A stretch of DNA of 64,000 bases from Mycteria americana (taxonomy: Eukaryota; Chordata; Aves; Ciconiiformes; Ciconiidae): assembly GCF_035582795.1 (NCBI RefSeq), contig NC_134367.1, positions 41,291,062 through 41,355,061 of the forward strand, written 5' to 3'. Below are positions 1-11,469 of the stretch, piece by piece (within the stretch, counting starts at the first letter, position 1; each line of letters opens with the position of its first letter). The position numbers and the translations under genes are program-made. The notes under the pieces are model-generated. The model saw only the letters and a list, made by a program, of their open reading frames with translations. It was not told the DNA's origin and did not search any database.

Positions 1-37
1 AATGCCCTAATACATGACTAAAAGTAAGTAAATGCTA

Positions 38-100
38 GGCTGGAGGTTGGGCTAGGTGATCTCAAGAGGTCCCTTCCAACCTAAATGATTCTGGGATTCT
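38..100 (+). mobile_element. CR1 3' terminal fragment
   Basis: The stretch reads like the CR1 3' end (ggttgggctaggtgatctc, then ggtcccttccaacctaaatg, then attctgggattct). It is diverged and only about 60 bp long, in ORC3-sense orientation inside an ORC3 intron. The 5' limit is uncertain. Confidence 0.75.
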
Positions 101-221
101 AGTGGTGGTTGGGGTTATAGCAATTAAATACAGAAAACAGGAATTCAGATTTTGTTTGAGAATCAGTCTGAATCACAGAGAGTAATGGATTTTGTGGATG
201 TGTGAATACATACTAATCTGA

Positions 222-296
222 TTTTTTTTTTTTTTTTTTTTTTACCATTTCATTTACTATTCTTGGGAATTAGTTCATTTCTTTTTTTTTTTTTTT
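222..296 (+). repeat. Two poly(T) tracts in ORC3 intron
   Basis: Runs of 22 T (222-243) and 15 T (282-296) flank a short AT-rich segment. The rest of 101-646 is AT-rich intron leading to the acceptor at 646; I see no exon in it. Confidence 0.8.
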
Positions 297-646
297 AAAT
301 GAACTGCCATACTTTTTTTTAATTATTCTTTTAAATTTGACTCACAGTTTCAAAAATTATAACTCTCTATCTACCAAGTGTTTTTAAGTAGAATATCAGA
401 AAAGCTTTCACTGTCAGTTCTGCAGGAAAATGTGAAGGACATCTATCCAAGTTGATTTGTTTCTTTCTGTTACCAACAGCAAGGAAAAAATGGACTTCAC
501 TGCAAGACTCAATGCTTGAAATCTTGGATGTTTTCTCTTTTAAAAGGAGTTTTTCAGATTATTTTTAAACTCTTTTTCAACTAAGAACATTGAAAGCTGT
601 TTCATCATTCTGCATTTTAACTTCACCCAACAATTGTGTCTTTTAG

Positions 647-780
647 GATGTTGAACAAGTCTGATTTGGTAACCATGCTTCAACAATGTGTGGAAATTTT
701 TGTGTCATCTTCTGGAAAGGAGTTTGATAAGACAGTAGAGAAGTTGAAGGAGTTCTTGACCCAGTTTCAGAAACTAGAAG
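647..780 (+). CDS. ORC3: ORC3 coding exon 1 of window
   Basis: It follows the acceptor tgtcttttag and ends at the donor gtgggt. The first base completes a split arginine codon from an exon outside the window, then [18 protein letters not shown] and [13 protein letters not shown] follow, matching the human LAKDELMTILEKCFKVF and EEFLAQFQSL region. It ends in phase 1. Confidence 0.93.
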
Positions 781-3700
781 GTGGGTGTGTACCATCATAC
801 ATTCCGTTGAAGATTATATTACAGCTGTTTTATAATCTGACCAATGGGTATCTGATGGTTTGATACAATGACAGGATATCACCAGGGTTTTCCCAGGTTT
901 TTTCAGGACTGTTTTTTTAAATACATGCACAAAATTAGGAGGTGTTTATATTTTTTATTGGTATGTGGTTCATACTTTTTATAATATGGAAGAGTGACCT
1001 AAGATAAGAAATTGGACAGATCAGCAAACATTACTCATTAAATCCGTCATACGTATCTTTTGAGCATTTTACCAGGTGTTGTAATCATTAAAAACATTTA
1101 ACAAATAAAAACAGATACTGAAAGATAAATAGGAGCAGAATTCCTTATGACATGGTACTTAATCCAAATGTATATAAAATTCTTTCACCTGCACCTTCAG
1201 TTAAATTCATGTAAGAGCTAGGACACCCAGCACCAGTTATCAGGGCTCTGCTGACATGCTGGTAACTTGTCAGGCCCATATATTTGATTGTTCATGGTAG
1301 AGGACATATTTGAAAGTTTAGTAAGGCAAATAAGTAGCAGCCTTCTGTCTTTCAGAGGCAGGTTAACAGAAACTGCCGTATGCCTTCTGAAATTGGAATG
1401 TGACATATTCCAGCATTCTTCTGGAACAGGAATTTCGAAAAAAAACTATGCAGAAGTGGTCCCCTATGATTCCCTTTTGAAGATAAAGTGGTTATCATCT
1501 GGTCTGTTTTATGCATATTAAATGAAGTTCATTATCAGTGTGGTTGCTACCCAGCATTTGGACAAGTAGGCAATAAGCCACCAAATGCAATCTAATATTA
1601 ATTAAAGTCGTCATGTAATGCTCTAGGGTTAACTGAGGCTTGTTTAGAAGAATCGGCTCTTGCCTGTACCATGTATTTTTGAATAGATGTGGTAATAGCA
1701 GGGCTGTGGTACAGGAAATAGATGATCACTTTGAAAAAGCTGTATACGTCACTGAAGATACCAGCACTGAAGAATCTGAACTATGATGGAAAAGCTAAAG
1801 GCTCATCTAGTTTGGGAAAAAAGAATTGAAGCAAAAGGCTTTTAAGTAGTTGGATTTTTACCTTGAGGGAATGAATAAAAAAGAACAACTCTGGGAATTC
1901 AGGGGCATGCAGAACTATAAAACAAAAAAGGCAGTATTTATTTTCAGTTAGGATTTGAAGATGTTTTTAAAGCAGAGATAGTCTAATGAATCCATGAATG
2001 ATTGCAGTTTGTTTTCAAAGCGGATTTAAGCTATAATGAAAAAGTGAGAAAGGGAAGTTAAGATAAACTTTACATGAATAGGTTGCTGAGTTACGTGACT
2101 TCTTCCTGTATGTTTCTGTGATTGTGTTGATCTTTAGCAGGAGTTTTCAGAAGTCTGCCAAAAATGTTATGTACCCAAATCCCCCACAGAGCCCTTAGAG
2201 TGAAAGAATAGTCCAAAATTTATTGGTTTTTTTTTTTAACAACAACAGAGTCCATCTTCTGAACTGCCTAATGAACTGGAAAAAATAAAAACATGAAGCT
2301 TGAGGAAACAAAATATCCATATGTTCAGTCTATTTTGAGCTGAAGGATTTGATAAAAAATATCTCAAAATATATTGGTGTAGTAGTGGAGAGGAAGTTCT
2401 CTGTTTTGAAGTCTTCAACGTAAATACAAATGTCCACAGGGCACTGGAAAATAGCAACTCATTCTATGTAGGTCACCAAAAAGCTTTTATATATCATGAT
2501 TGTCACTGCTGATTGGAGCTGTACCTGTGAGCTGTAGGTGGAATTGCCATCTTATTACCATCTTCATAAGTAAAGCAAGAAATCTAGTTACCTTTTGTTT
2601 TGATTTTGATTATCACTCATCCTAGCATTGATTGTGCTTTGGGAGTTTTTGCTTCTTTGTTTTTACTTAAAAATTACTAATTATTGGTGCAATTGATCAA
2701 CAAACTACATGGCTATGAAAACAAAATTTTGTTATAAATTAAGATGAGAATAAAACTGGACAAGGAAATACCTTAGCACACTTTTGGTTTGCTGCTCTGG
2801 TTGCAGTTTCTGGGTTAAGTTGGGAGAACTCATTTCTTACTTAGTGGTTTTTTTGCACGAGAAGGAAAAAATATGCAGTGTGTGGCTTTTTGAACACTCC
2901 TAAAACATCAGTAGTATCTAGTCCTAATCTGTCCAACCTAGAAATGTTGAGAGTATGACCTAGGATGACATAAGCAGAATTCAGGTGATGTGCAAGGCTT
3001 GTGCCGGATCTTTGCTCAGGGCTGAATTGCTTCAGTTACTTAATTACTGTTGGTTAAGCTGCACTTCAGAATCCTTTTTTTAACAATCTTTTTCAAGGTG
3101 CAAGACTCCAGGCTGCCTGTATTTGGGTCTATGTGAACAAGTAACTGAACATGTCTCAGAGTGCTTGGGTTAGGGGGTTTATATAGGTAGTCAAGAAAAG
3201 TTTACCCCACGTATCAAACATTAGTTTTCTTCTAGTAGCAGAAGCTTTCCAAGAACGAGATGTGTCCGTATCGTCACAAAAGGAGCTCCAGAAGAAGACA
3301 GACCTTTATCATCTTCAGAAGGTTAGGCCTGTGTAGGCTTTACTGACTAGTTCCTTAACTGAATCTTTTAAGATGTAATTGCCCATGGTTAGTTCTTCCC
3401 AGCTTGCTGGAGCTCTGAGTAAAGGTTGTATATAAGTAACTCTTCTTAAAAATGAATGAATAAGTACCAACTATGTATGTGAGGCCCACCTGACGCATAG
3501 AAAATTATAGAAAATATCTGTCATAAACCAGGATTTTAAAATGCAAATTGGGGGTTTCTTCTTATGTAACTTGTAAATTACACATTCTGCTTAACACATA
3601 TTTCTTTGAATTTCCCAAACTCCTACCAGTTTGAGAACTGAATACACTGGCCTAAATAAAACTCACTGCACGATCACACTTTCAGACATCATCAGTGAAG

Positions 3701-6700
3701 ACATGCCAGCAAAAATTAATTATACGTGATAAACATATAACTTATGTTCTCCAGAGAATAACTACCTCCCATGTAGTTTTATGCACCACTTTTTTTTAAA
3801 GACTTTGTTGGAGTTGAAGGAATCAAGGCGGTCTAAGAAACTGACAAAGTTTGAAATGCTTCGTTTTGAAGTTGTTGACTATATAGACAGTCTTGTAAGG
3901 TGAGCTTTCCTGTTTTATATTCCTGTATTACTTTGCACCATAAGTTGCAACAGAAATTTTGCTAACGTGTTAACATGTTAATCTTGTCAAAATTGTGTCT
4001 TGGTCCCTGTGGTATGAAGCACACTTTTTTTTCCTTCCTATTCTTTCTTTGATGAGGGCTCTGAAAGTAACATTTAAAAAAAATTCTTAAAAAAATCTAT
4101 TTTCCATAGATTAGTAGAAGTAATTGGCACATGAATTGACCAATTTATTTTGGCTACAGAAAAAAGTTGAGGGAGGACTGGGTATATGTGGCAAAATAAA
4201 GTCGAGTTTTTACCCTAATCTTTGCTGATCTGTTCTACTTACGAAACGGTATAGATGTCAAGTGTCATATCTTACCCATTTTGGGAACTGTTTCGGTGAG
4301 CAAGGTGTAGCAGATCGGGTTTTGGAGGCAGCTCTGTAGCAGAAAATGTGAAAGGCTTGGGGTGGGGGAAGACATGAAGGCACTGGTAAATTACAGAGCC
4401 TTGGGGGGTGAGGCAGAGAAGCTAACAGAAGTATGATTGTGCCAAGAAAAAAGCTTCACATATGAAGACAAAGATGAGCAGAGACTCATCAGGAGGCCTC
4501 GAGACAGATAAGCAAGATCCATGGAGTAGAGTACATGACGCGTGTTAGCATTTCAGATGCTGCCCTTATTTTTTAATTTGTCAGTGACCCAGCTAGAGTT
4601 CTATGCTAAATCCATTAGATGTAGAGTTGATAACTGACTTCCCTGCTTAAAAGTCGATTTCAGTGCTGTTCATCTCCTTTTTTCAGAGATTTGTCTGTAC
4701 TGGTTGGGAAACATACATTCTTGTAGTCTCTGCCTGCAGTAGACTTCTGTTGTTTCCCTTAAGGTAAAGCTTGTCTCTCCCCTCCTTCCCCCATACCTCA
4801 TATTGCTTTTTCAGAAATTACCTTGTTCCTGCAGACCACAAGACTCTGCATGAGATAGTGTATTTCAACACAGCCAGTGTTCTCCGTGGGCACTTGAATG
4901 CTGCCCCGAGGACTGCACTTCATACAGCTTTAAATAACCCATACTGCTACCTGAAGGTAAGAAACGAGTGAGTTGTTTGTGGTGCTGGAGTAGTTTCTGA
5001 AGGCTGCACATGAAGATGTGTAAGGCTTAGTTTTGCTGTTTCATGAAGCTTAGCACACCTTCAGCTGTTTTGCAGAGAACCAGCAAGTTAGTGTTGATAA
5101 GCAACTGGGGACTGTGCAAAGAGCTAGGGAATCTGTCTGGCTGAAATAAAGCAGCTAATTATGGAAAGAGTTTTATATGGGGAGTCCCATTTTCCAGAGC
5201 CTGTTCCAGTCATGATCTTTTCTTTCTCCTGTAGATGTAGCAGAAAAATCATTTTGTCTTCCCATTACAAATGGGATGACTGTGCATGGGGAAAAATGCA
5301 GTGTCTGTGGCTCTTTCCAGAGACTTTCTTCACAGGGCTGGTGCTTAGTTCTCATTCTGTAGACTAGCTGTAAGATGAAGGTGGAGTGATGACATTAACA
5401 ATAGCTTAAATACAGCATATTTAAAGGAGTCCTTTGTTTCTCTTTTTACATTTATTTTAATATCTGGTGTGTATTGACATCCTGTCTTTTCTGAGTCCAA
5501 AAAAAGGATTGTCATGGATTCTATTAGTTAACCCTGCTCTTGTGTAGAGAAGAAAAGCAGCCCCTTCTCCACTTCTTTCATAAATCAAATTCACAGGATG
5601 ACCGAAAGAAGGGAATAGAGCGAGATTTGGAAAAGGAGATAACATACCTTTGGTTTTGTCCTTGCTTATAGGTGCTGCTTGGAGTTATCCTCATGCCCTA
5701 ACATTTCCCTTAAAAATGTGATTACAGTTTTGAAGAAAACATCAGTTGTAGCTGTATCTGAGTGATTATATGTTACTTGAGTCAAAGCCAACACTTATCA
5801 GGAACTATACTTGATAAAGATCAGTCTTTGAAATCTACAACCTGATTCGTATTGGGTTTGTTGGCACTGTGCCTCTATTTGAATGAGGGTTGTCAGTTTT
5901 GCTGTGTGCAGGAGTTTTTTCTAAAACCACTTAAAGAGCTTATTTGTGAAAACAGTAGTTAGCAAGTGGGCTACCATTAAAGAGACCTAATATGAACCTC
6001 AGTAATTTATATTTTCAGAAAACCTGTAAAAATATAGATGAGGAGAGCTAGCAAAATCTAGCTACTGATGTGTTTAATAAGTATTCTCTTTGATGAGTTG
6101 ACAGGATTTAAAGCCCTCTGTCATTCTGCACTTTGTTCTTTGACATACTTTAACATATTTCTGATGTTTTCTGAGTAGATTGTGAAGGTTTGGCATAGTT
6201 TCTAACAGCAGCAGTATTGGCTGAGTACCTTGCTTAGCACTTTAATTTAATCCATCCGAGTCAGATATTTTTTCTTAATTGTATCCATGACTTCTGCATG
6301 GCTTGTACTTTTCTGGGCCATGACCAGAGCAAAGTTCTCTAGAGCTGTTCCTTCCAGAAGGCTAGGACAGAAAAGGATCTGCTTCAGTGGAGTACCAGCA
6401 AATGATAAATATGTGATGCGTTTCTTACAGGAATCCAGTCCAGTTATTTATTTAGCAAAACGTGAACCAAGGATCATACTTATCCTGGGGGGGGAGGGGG
6501 AACCCGCAAAAAAGTGTAATTCTGTTTTCACTGATCCCTTGAAACTTCAACAAGTTCTAACTTGGAATACCAGCAAGGCACTGCTTAGTATTGTGTCAGT
6601 GCAAGGAAATCTGATCTTGGATCTTCCTGGGGTTTAGATGGTCGTGCAAGTTTTGTTCTTGACCTTGGATAAGAAGTGTGATTTTTCACATTGATCTCAA

Positions 6701-9700
6701 GGAATGAGCCCTATTACCCATGAAGCTACTTTGATTGCTATGAAACGAAAATCCTCGAGTTGCAATTAAGCTCCCGTATCAGGGAAAGGGGATACTAGCA
6801 TTTGGTCCTTGGGAAAGATAGTAACATTGATTCCAGGGCAAGGTACCAGTCTGTCCTCTGTCTAGCCTCTCGGGGCAGGGTCAAGCAACAGAAACCCCTC
6901 ATCAGCAGTGTTCTGGGTTGTTTCCACTCCCATACTCTTCGCTTTCTGAAGCAGCACCTCTGTGCTGTACAGGTGGTTCCACAACTGGCTGCTTGTTCTA
7001 GGGCAGCTTCCTGCTTGTCAGTCTAGTTATTTCCTCCTGGGGACAACGCGTGTGCTGCCACCTCAGGAAGCTGAGGTTTCCCCGCACACGGCTGCAGCTC
7101 CCTCCCACTATGCTGTTAAGACTTGGCCTAGTTATCACAAGTGAGGCTGAATTCTTTCAGATGCTGGCAGAGACCCTGCAGTGCCAATCAGTAATATCTT
7201 CCCTGGATTATTCTCGGCATTTGCGTGTGGACCAGCTAGATATTAATTTCTACAGATGAACCTGTTCCAGGAGAGTGCAGTTGCTCTGGAAGTTGCATCC
7301 TCTCTTGGTTGTGATAACCGTTCTGGCCTTAAGATTAGAAAATCAACGCAAAGTGTAGGAAGCCACAGAGTTAGGAGAAGTAGCAGAGGGGAAAGAGAAA
7401 GGCATCGGGTTATCCCTCAGAATAGTGGTGAGCCATTAGATCAGCCAGAAGGTGTAACTTCACCTGTGCCCATTAGTAACACAGTAGTATTTGGAACTAT
7501 TATGGTACGCTCCTGAATTATAGTCTGGTAAATTAATGTCTGGATTGTAACATTTTGAGGGTTTAGCAATGTTACTCGGAGTTTATCTGGAGACCATCTG
7601 GACTGAACTGACAGAGATGAACCTAATGTCTGCAGCTTTTGTGTTCCTTGTACAGAATAAATAAACTTGAAAGTTGTTACGCTTTCTGGAAATTGTGAAA
7701 TGTCTTGTAAGAGCTAGAGTCCAAACAAATCTGAGTCTCGCAACTTGCAGGGTTTGAGATCTATGAAAGGTAAGCTAGAGATTCTTGAGCAAAGTTACAT
7801 TCTTTGCCCAACCTTCTTTCCTATATTGAAAAGCATTTATGAAAATACCCTTGTTAGGGCTTTATAGACTTCCCAAAAGTAGCTGCATATTTCACTAGCA
7901 TGTAAAAGCATTTTAGCTAAAATTTCTGTGAACTGAAAGTAATGATCAGTGGTTGTTTTCATATTAAGAGAGCTGGCTTCTTAAAGTGCATGAGACTGAA
8001 AACTGGAAAAAAAATCGTGAACTGATATGAAATGTTCTAAATTTCTGCAGCTCTACAGAGACTTTTGCTTCTGGTTCAAGTGGCTTTTTTACTTCTCAAG
8101 TAAATGGTTCAGTGCTGATGACCTGAATTTCCTGACATACAGAATAGTCTGTGGGGAAATCAGACCTCTGCCTTTATAGGTGCTGTGTTTCAAGCCAGAA
8201 GAAATGATTGTTACATTTCAAAGATAAAACTCTGAGATGAGAGCAGTTTTGCTTTTTAGTACATCTGATAGATCTGTACCAAGACTTCCTCTTTCCTTTT
8301 GGGCGCAGGGGACATTTTTCTATGTTCTACATAGTACAGTCTGAGGCAAATCATGACTAGTTTCTTTTCCTGAATCCACAGAACAGAATACTTCTCTCTG
8401 ATATGTAAATAGAACTAGCAAAAGAATTGGGGGAAAGCCTAATCAGATAATCACTCATGAGAGTAGACTGCATAAGTGTACAAAATTGTAGAAGGAACAC
8501 CAGGAGTGAAGTAGCTGGGTGGTTTCTTGTTGGATTTTTTTTTTAATAGTATGTTTTCTTTTTTCCTGTTTTTTGGGTTTGTTTGGGTTTTTTTTTCCTT
8601 TGTACCATCAACTTGCCATTAAACACACAGTTAACATATGGTTAAAATACCTACCGTGTGAATTTCCTGAAATAATGTTCTATCTATCTATATCTAATGT
8701 TAAATTGTTCAGGATTAAAAACTGATCAAGGTTACTGCCTTCATTTTTTTTCATCAGAATCAAGCTTTGAAAAGTGATGGAGGAAGCATTTCTAATAAAG
8801 CCCCTGACATATGCATAGCGTATAAGCTTCATTTGGAGTGTGGCAGACTGATTAATCTCGTTGATTGGTTAGAGGTATGTGACAATGCAAACAGTGCCTT
8901 TACCTGCTTTCAGTATTCTGATTTATCTTTTTGCTGCATGTCTACTTTTCTTTAGTGGCCCTTTTGACAGCTTAAATCATGGCATACCTCAGTCCCTCCT
9001 GTGCAAGAACACACAGTAACTCCAATCACCAGCCCCCAGTCTTCCTCTGACTACTGTGAATCATTTATTTCCAGCATTATTACTCTGTGATGAAAATCTT
9101 TTGCTTCTGCTTCTATTTTATGCTCGGCACAGATCAGATTTTATGCTTCACAAGGGTACCTCCCCCCCCCCTTTTTTTTACGTATTCTGTGACACTTCTA
9201 TGGAAACAGGCAAGTGCTGCTGCTCAGCAAGTGTGGGGCTCTTGGAGAAGAATGCTTGTGCTAGGGAAGAGCAAAGGTCCTTCTTGCCCGATACCCTGTT
9301 TCATACTGTGACCAAAAGCAGAGAGAGTACAGCAAGAGAACATACATAAATACGATACATTCTCCAAATGCTCCCTAGCTATAACAATCATGTTTTAGCT
9401 CTAAAGTTTCCTAAACTGGAATGGTTTCTCTGTATTTCATAAGCCTACCTGGATTACATTACCAATGTAACTTTTTAGCAACCACAGCATCCTTTGGCAA
9501 GAAATTCTGTAGCTTAACTACATGCAGTGCAGAGGACACTCCTTTTACTTGTTCCGAGTATGTTTTGTTTGCTGCTGCCTTGTTTGTGTATGGGAAATAA
9601 AAGTGGACAGAAGATTCTTACCCAGCCTCCTGCTGTCCCTCAGTTTTATAGATTTCTTCCCAGCCAACTTATCTATCTCCTTAATTTTTCCAGAATGTTT

Positions 9701-11419
9701 AAGCAGTCTCGCTTTGAGAATGTTTTTCAGTTCTGTATTTTTTCTGAGAATGGGTCAGGGACCACAACTGTATTGGGATTTAAAATGCAGGCACACGAGT
9801 TCATAGAGTGATGTATTTCATTCTGTGTTCCTGCCATGGTAATATGTAACCTTGCTTGCTGTCTTTGATTGCTGCTGAACTGACATTCTCATGGAGTTAT
9901 TCCAAGATCTCATTCTTCCTGAGCGATAGTCATCAGCTCAGAGCTCATTATTTTATATGCAGCTCTGTCTGTCTATGAAACGTGTTAAATCTGTGCTGCT
10001 TTTCCCTTTCTAGGCTTTCTCAACTGTGGTGATGGCAGTTGAGGGACCAAATGCAGATGCAGCTTCCTCAGACCAGGTGGATGATATTATCCAGTATCCT
10101 TTCTCATTTCTCTCAAGTTTGACATTCAAATGCTTACAGGACTAATGAACCAGGATTGTTAAAATAGAGCTTCACATGCACTGATAACTAATTCCAGAAA
10201 AATAAGATGACTTAATATACTGAAAATGTCACAGAAATAGATAAGCTGAAATAGTTGGGCTGGGTGTGGCAAGGTAAAGAGAGCAGCTTTTGTCCATAGG
10301 AGCTGTTTGGGTCTGAAACAGACCTAACAGTCCTTAAGACAAGTTGAACTATTCTACTCAGTTAAATCATCTGAGAGTTGGTACAGCTGCTGTATAGGGG
10401 GAGAGCATTACTGGGGAACAGAAGATAGGATAGCTGTGACCTAGAGAGCAGATGGAGAAACAGACAGTAGTTTATTATGAGGAAGATGGACGCATTAGTA
10501 GGGGAAATGCTTACAAAAGTAGTGTCTCTGTAGAAGCCATGAGTTCTAGTACCTTAGAGTTGAGAATTTTAGTTCCCACAAAACATCCATTCTGCTTCTC
10601 ACTTTGTCCTGATTCTTAAGTGAGGTCTGCAAAATATTTAAAGGATGAGCATTATGAAACCACAACTTACGGCTATAACACAGCAGTGCTGCCACAGAGA
10701 AGAGATGAATGGTTGTACAAAAGGAGGCTTAACTACAGGAAGAATATTTATATGCTTTAGTACTACACCTAGCTTTCCTTTAGTACAAGGCCTTTCCTTT
10801 TTTACAAGCTCCACTGGTAACTAACACAAAACTAAATCCTCTGTTTAACTCAAGGATATATAGCTGTGTGTCAGGAAGGCAATAAGAAAGGTATAGTGAA
10901 TAGTCAGTAAAGAAAAGGTGATGCTGTGTTATGAAACCTCAAAAAAAAATTCTGTAATTATCTGTCTTCCCATTTTTTGTCAAGGGACATGAAAGTACAA
11001 ATTATTTTTCTGAGAGACTACAAAATTAACATATTTGTAGGCTTTAAGCTTCTCTTAGCAGTGGGTAAAGGAACTCTTCCTTCATTGCCACATCTTATGC
11101 ATGTAGCAAGAGAAATACTGATTAGATTCTAGATTTGTGCTTCTGTAGGCAAATCATGCTCTGCCCTTGTTTCCAACAGTCTTAGTGTGCAACACAACAT
11201 TCTGTGTAATCTGTGCTTACCATGACTTAGAAATCTTCCCCTCCTAGAGAGAATGGTGTCTCTATCAATGTGTCATGAAAAGTATACTTAATTTCCTTTA
11301 CTGAAATGTCCAGTGCTCGTTTCATTCGAGCTGTTTCTGAACTGGAACTCCTAGGCTTCATAAAGCCTAGCAAGCAGAAAACCGACCACGTGGCAAGGTT
11401 GACATGGGGAGGCTGTTAA
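647..11419 (+). CDS. ORC3: Origin recognition complex subunit 3, C-terminal third (partial, spliced)
   Basis: Coding exons are 647-780, 3239-3321 (or 3236-3321), 3802-3899, 4815-4956, 8758-8874, 10014-10093 and 11314-11419. Splice phases join without a break and give about 253 residues plus a TAA stop. The product matches the C-terminal third of vertebrate ORC3 (711 residues in human): conserved blocks include [38 protein letters not shown] and the end [18 protein letters not shown] ... LTWGGC. By family knowledge ORC3 binds ORC2 in the ORC2-5 core, which loads the MCM helicase at replication origins in the nucleus; this segment covers the helical region and the C-terminal winged-helix domain. 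The N-terminal exons with the ORC-type AAA+-like fold lie upstream of the window. The linker after the first exon ([13 protein letters not shown]) is poorly conserved compared with human. All introns are GT-AG. The gene converges on AKIRIN2, as in mammals. Identification is firm; exon edges are by eye. Confidence 0.95.
781..3235 (+). other. ORC3: ORC3 intron, nothing recognised
   Basis: AT-rich intron of about 2.45 kb. Short open frames at 1218-1521 and 2236-2457 show no family resemblance or exon signals. It ends at the TAGTAG acceptor. Confidence 0.8.
3239..3321 (+). CDS. ORC3: ORC3 coding exon 2 of window (variable linker)
   Basis: It encodes [20 protein letters not shown] then TDLYHLQK, and ends at the donor gttagg. 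The acceptor is a TAGTAG tandem (3233-3238), so the exon may start at 3236, adding one valine, or at 3239. The TDLYHLQK end is identical to human ORC3; the first half is a charged, poorly conserved linker. Confidence 0.9.
3802..3899 (+). CDS. ORC3: ORC3 coding exon 3 of window
   Basis: Acceptor tttttttaaag, donor gtgagc. It encodes [20 protein letters not shown] and then [12 protein letters not shown], corresponding to human SLLEMKELRRSKKQTKFEVL. It ends in phase 2, with the AG of an arginine codon completed by the next exon. Confidence 0.93.
4815..4956 (+). CDS. ORC3: ORC3 coding exon 4 of window
   Basis: Acceptor gctttttcag, donor gtaaga. It encodes [20 protein letters not shown] and then [20 protein letters not shown] and NPYCYLK. 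The [16 protein letters not shown] block is nearly invariant among vertebrate ORC3 proteins and is the strongest single identifier of the gene here. Confidence 0.95.
4957..8757 (+). other. ORC3: ORC3 intron (3.8 kb) with an exon-like block at about 6270-7680
   Basis: The intron joins two confidently read exons. Its middle is less AT-rich than the flanks, contains open frames at 6287-6637 (116 codons) and 7256-7516 (86 codons), and ends in two overlapping AATAAA hexamers at 7656-7665. I recognise no protein in it. A short TATC repeat lies at 8681-8696. Confidence 0.7.
8758..8874 (+). CDS. ORC3: ORC3 coding exon 5 of window
   Basis: Acceptor tttttttcatcag, donor gtatgt. It is exactly 39 codons, phase 0 at both ends. 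It encodes [20 protein letters not shown] and then [19 protein letters not shown], matching human [20 protein letters not shown]. Because both ends are phase 0, skipping would remove 39 residues without a frameshift. Confidence 0.95.
8875..10013 (+). other. ORC3: ORC3 intron, nothing recognised
   Basis: About 1.1 kb of U2-type intron with donor gtatgt and a good polypyrimidine acceptor. Open frames at 9056-9349 and 9522-9811 have no recognisable family and overlap each other in different frames. Confidence 0.75.
10014..10093 (+). CDS. ORC3: ORC3 coding exon 6 of window
   Basis: Acceptor ccctttctag, donor gtatcctttct (U12-type consensus). It encodes [20 protein letters not shown] and QVDDII, then the first two bases of a histidine codon completed by the last exon; human has AFATVVTAAEKMDANSATSE in this place. 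The middle of the exon is variable. Confidence 0.92.
10094..11313 (+). other. ORC3: U12-type (minor spliceosome) intron of ORC3
   Basis: The donor reads GTATCCTTTCT, the U12 5' splice-site consensus. Near the 3' end TTCCTTTAC (11293-11301) matches the U12 branch-site consensus TTCCTTRAC at eight of nine positions. Its branch adenosine at 11300 lies 13 nt before the intron end, inside the narrow spacing typical of U12 introns. The 3' end is AG. The other five ORC3 introns in the window have ordinary U2-type donors. Confidence 0.85.
11314..11419 (+). CDS. ORC3: ORC3 last coding exon and stop
   Basis: Acceptor gaaatgtccag. It encodes [20 protein letters not shown] and then [14 protein letters not shown], followed by TAA at 11417-11419. 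The final residues LTWGGC are those of human ORC3, so the C-terminus is complete. Confidence 0.96.
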
Positions 11420-11436
11420 TGTGCCACCGAGATCTT

Positions 11437-11442
11437 AATAAA
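11437..11442 (+). promoter_or_regulatory. ORC3: ORC3 poly(A) signal
   Basis: A canonical AATAAA lies 18 nt after the ORC3 stop, followed by a T-rich tract (ctgttctttctaac). If used, the 3' UTR is only about 40-50 nt, very short for a vertebrate gene. No longer UTR is excluded. Confidence 0.65.
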
Positions 11443-11469
11443 CCTGTTCTTTCTAACATTATGCAATGG

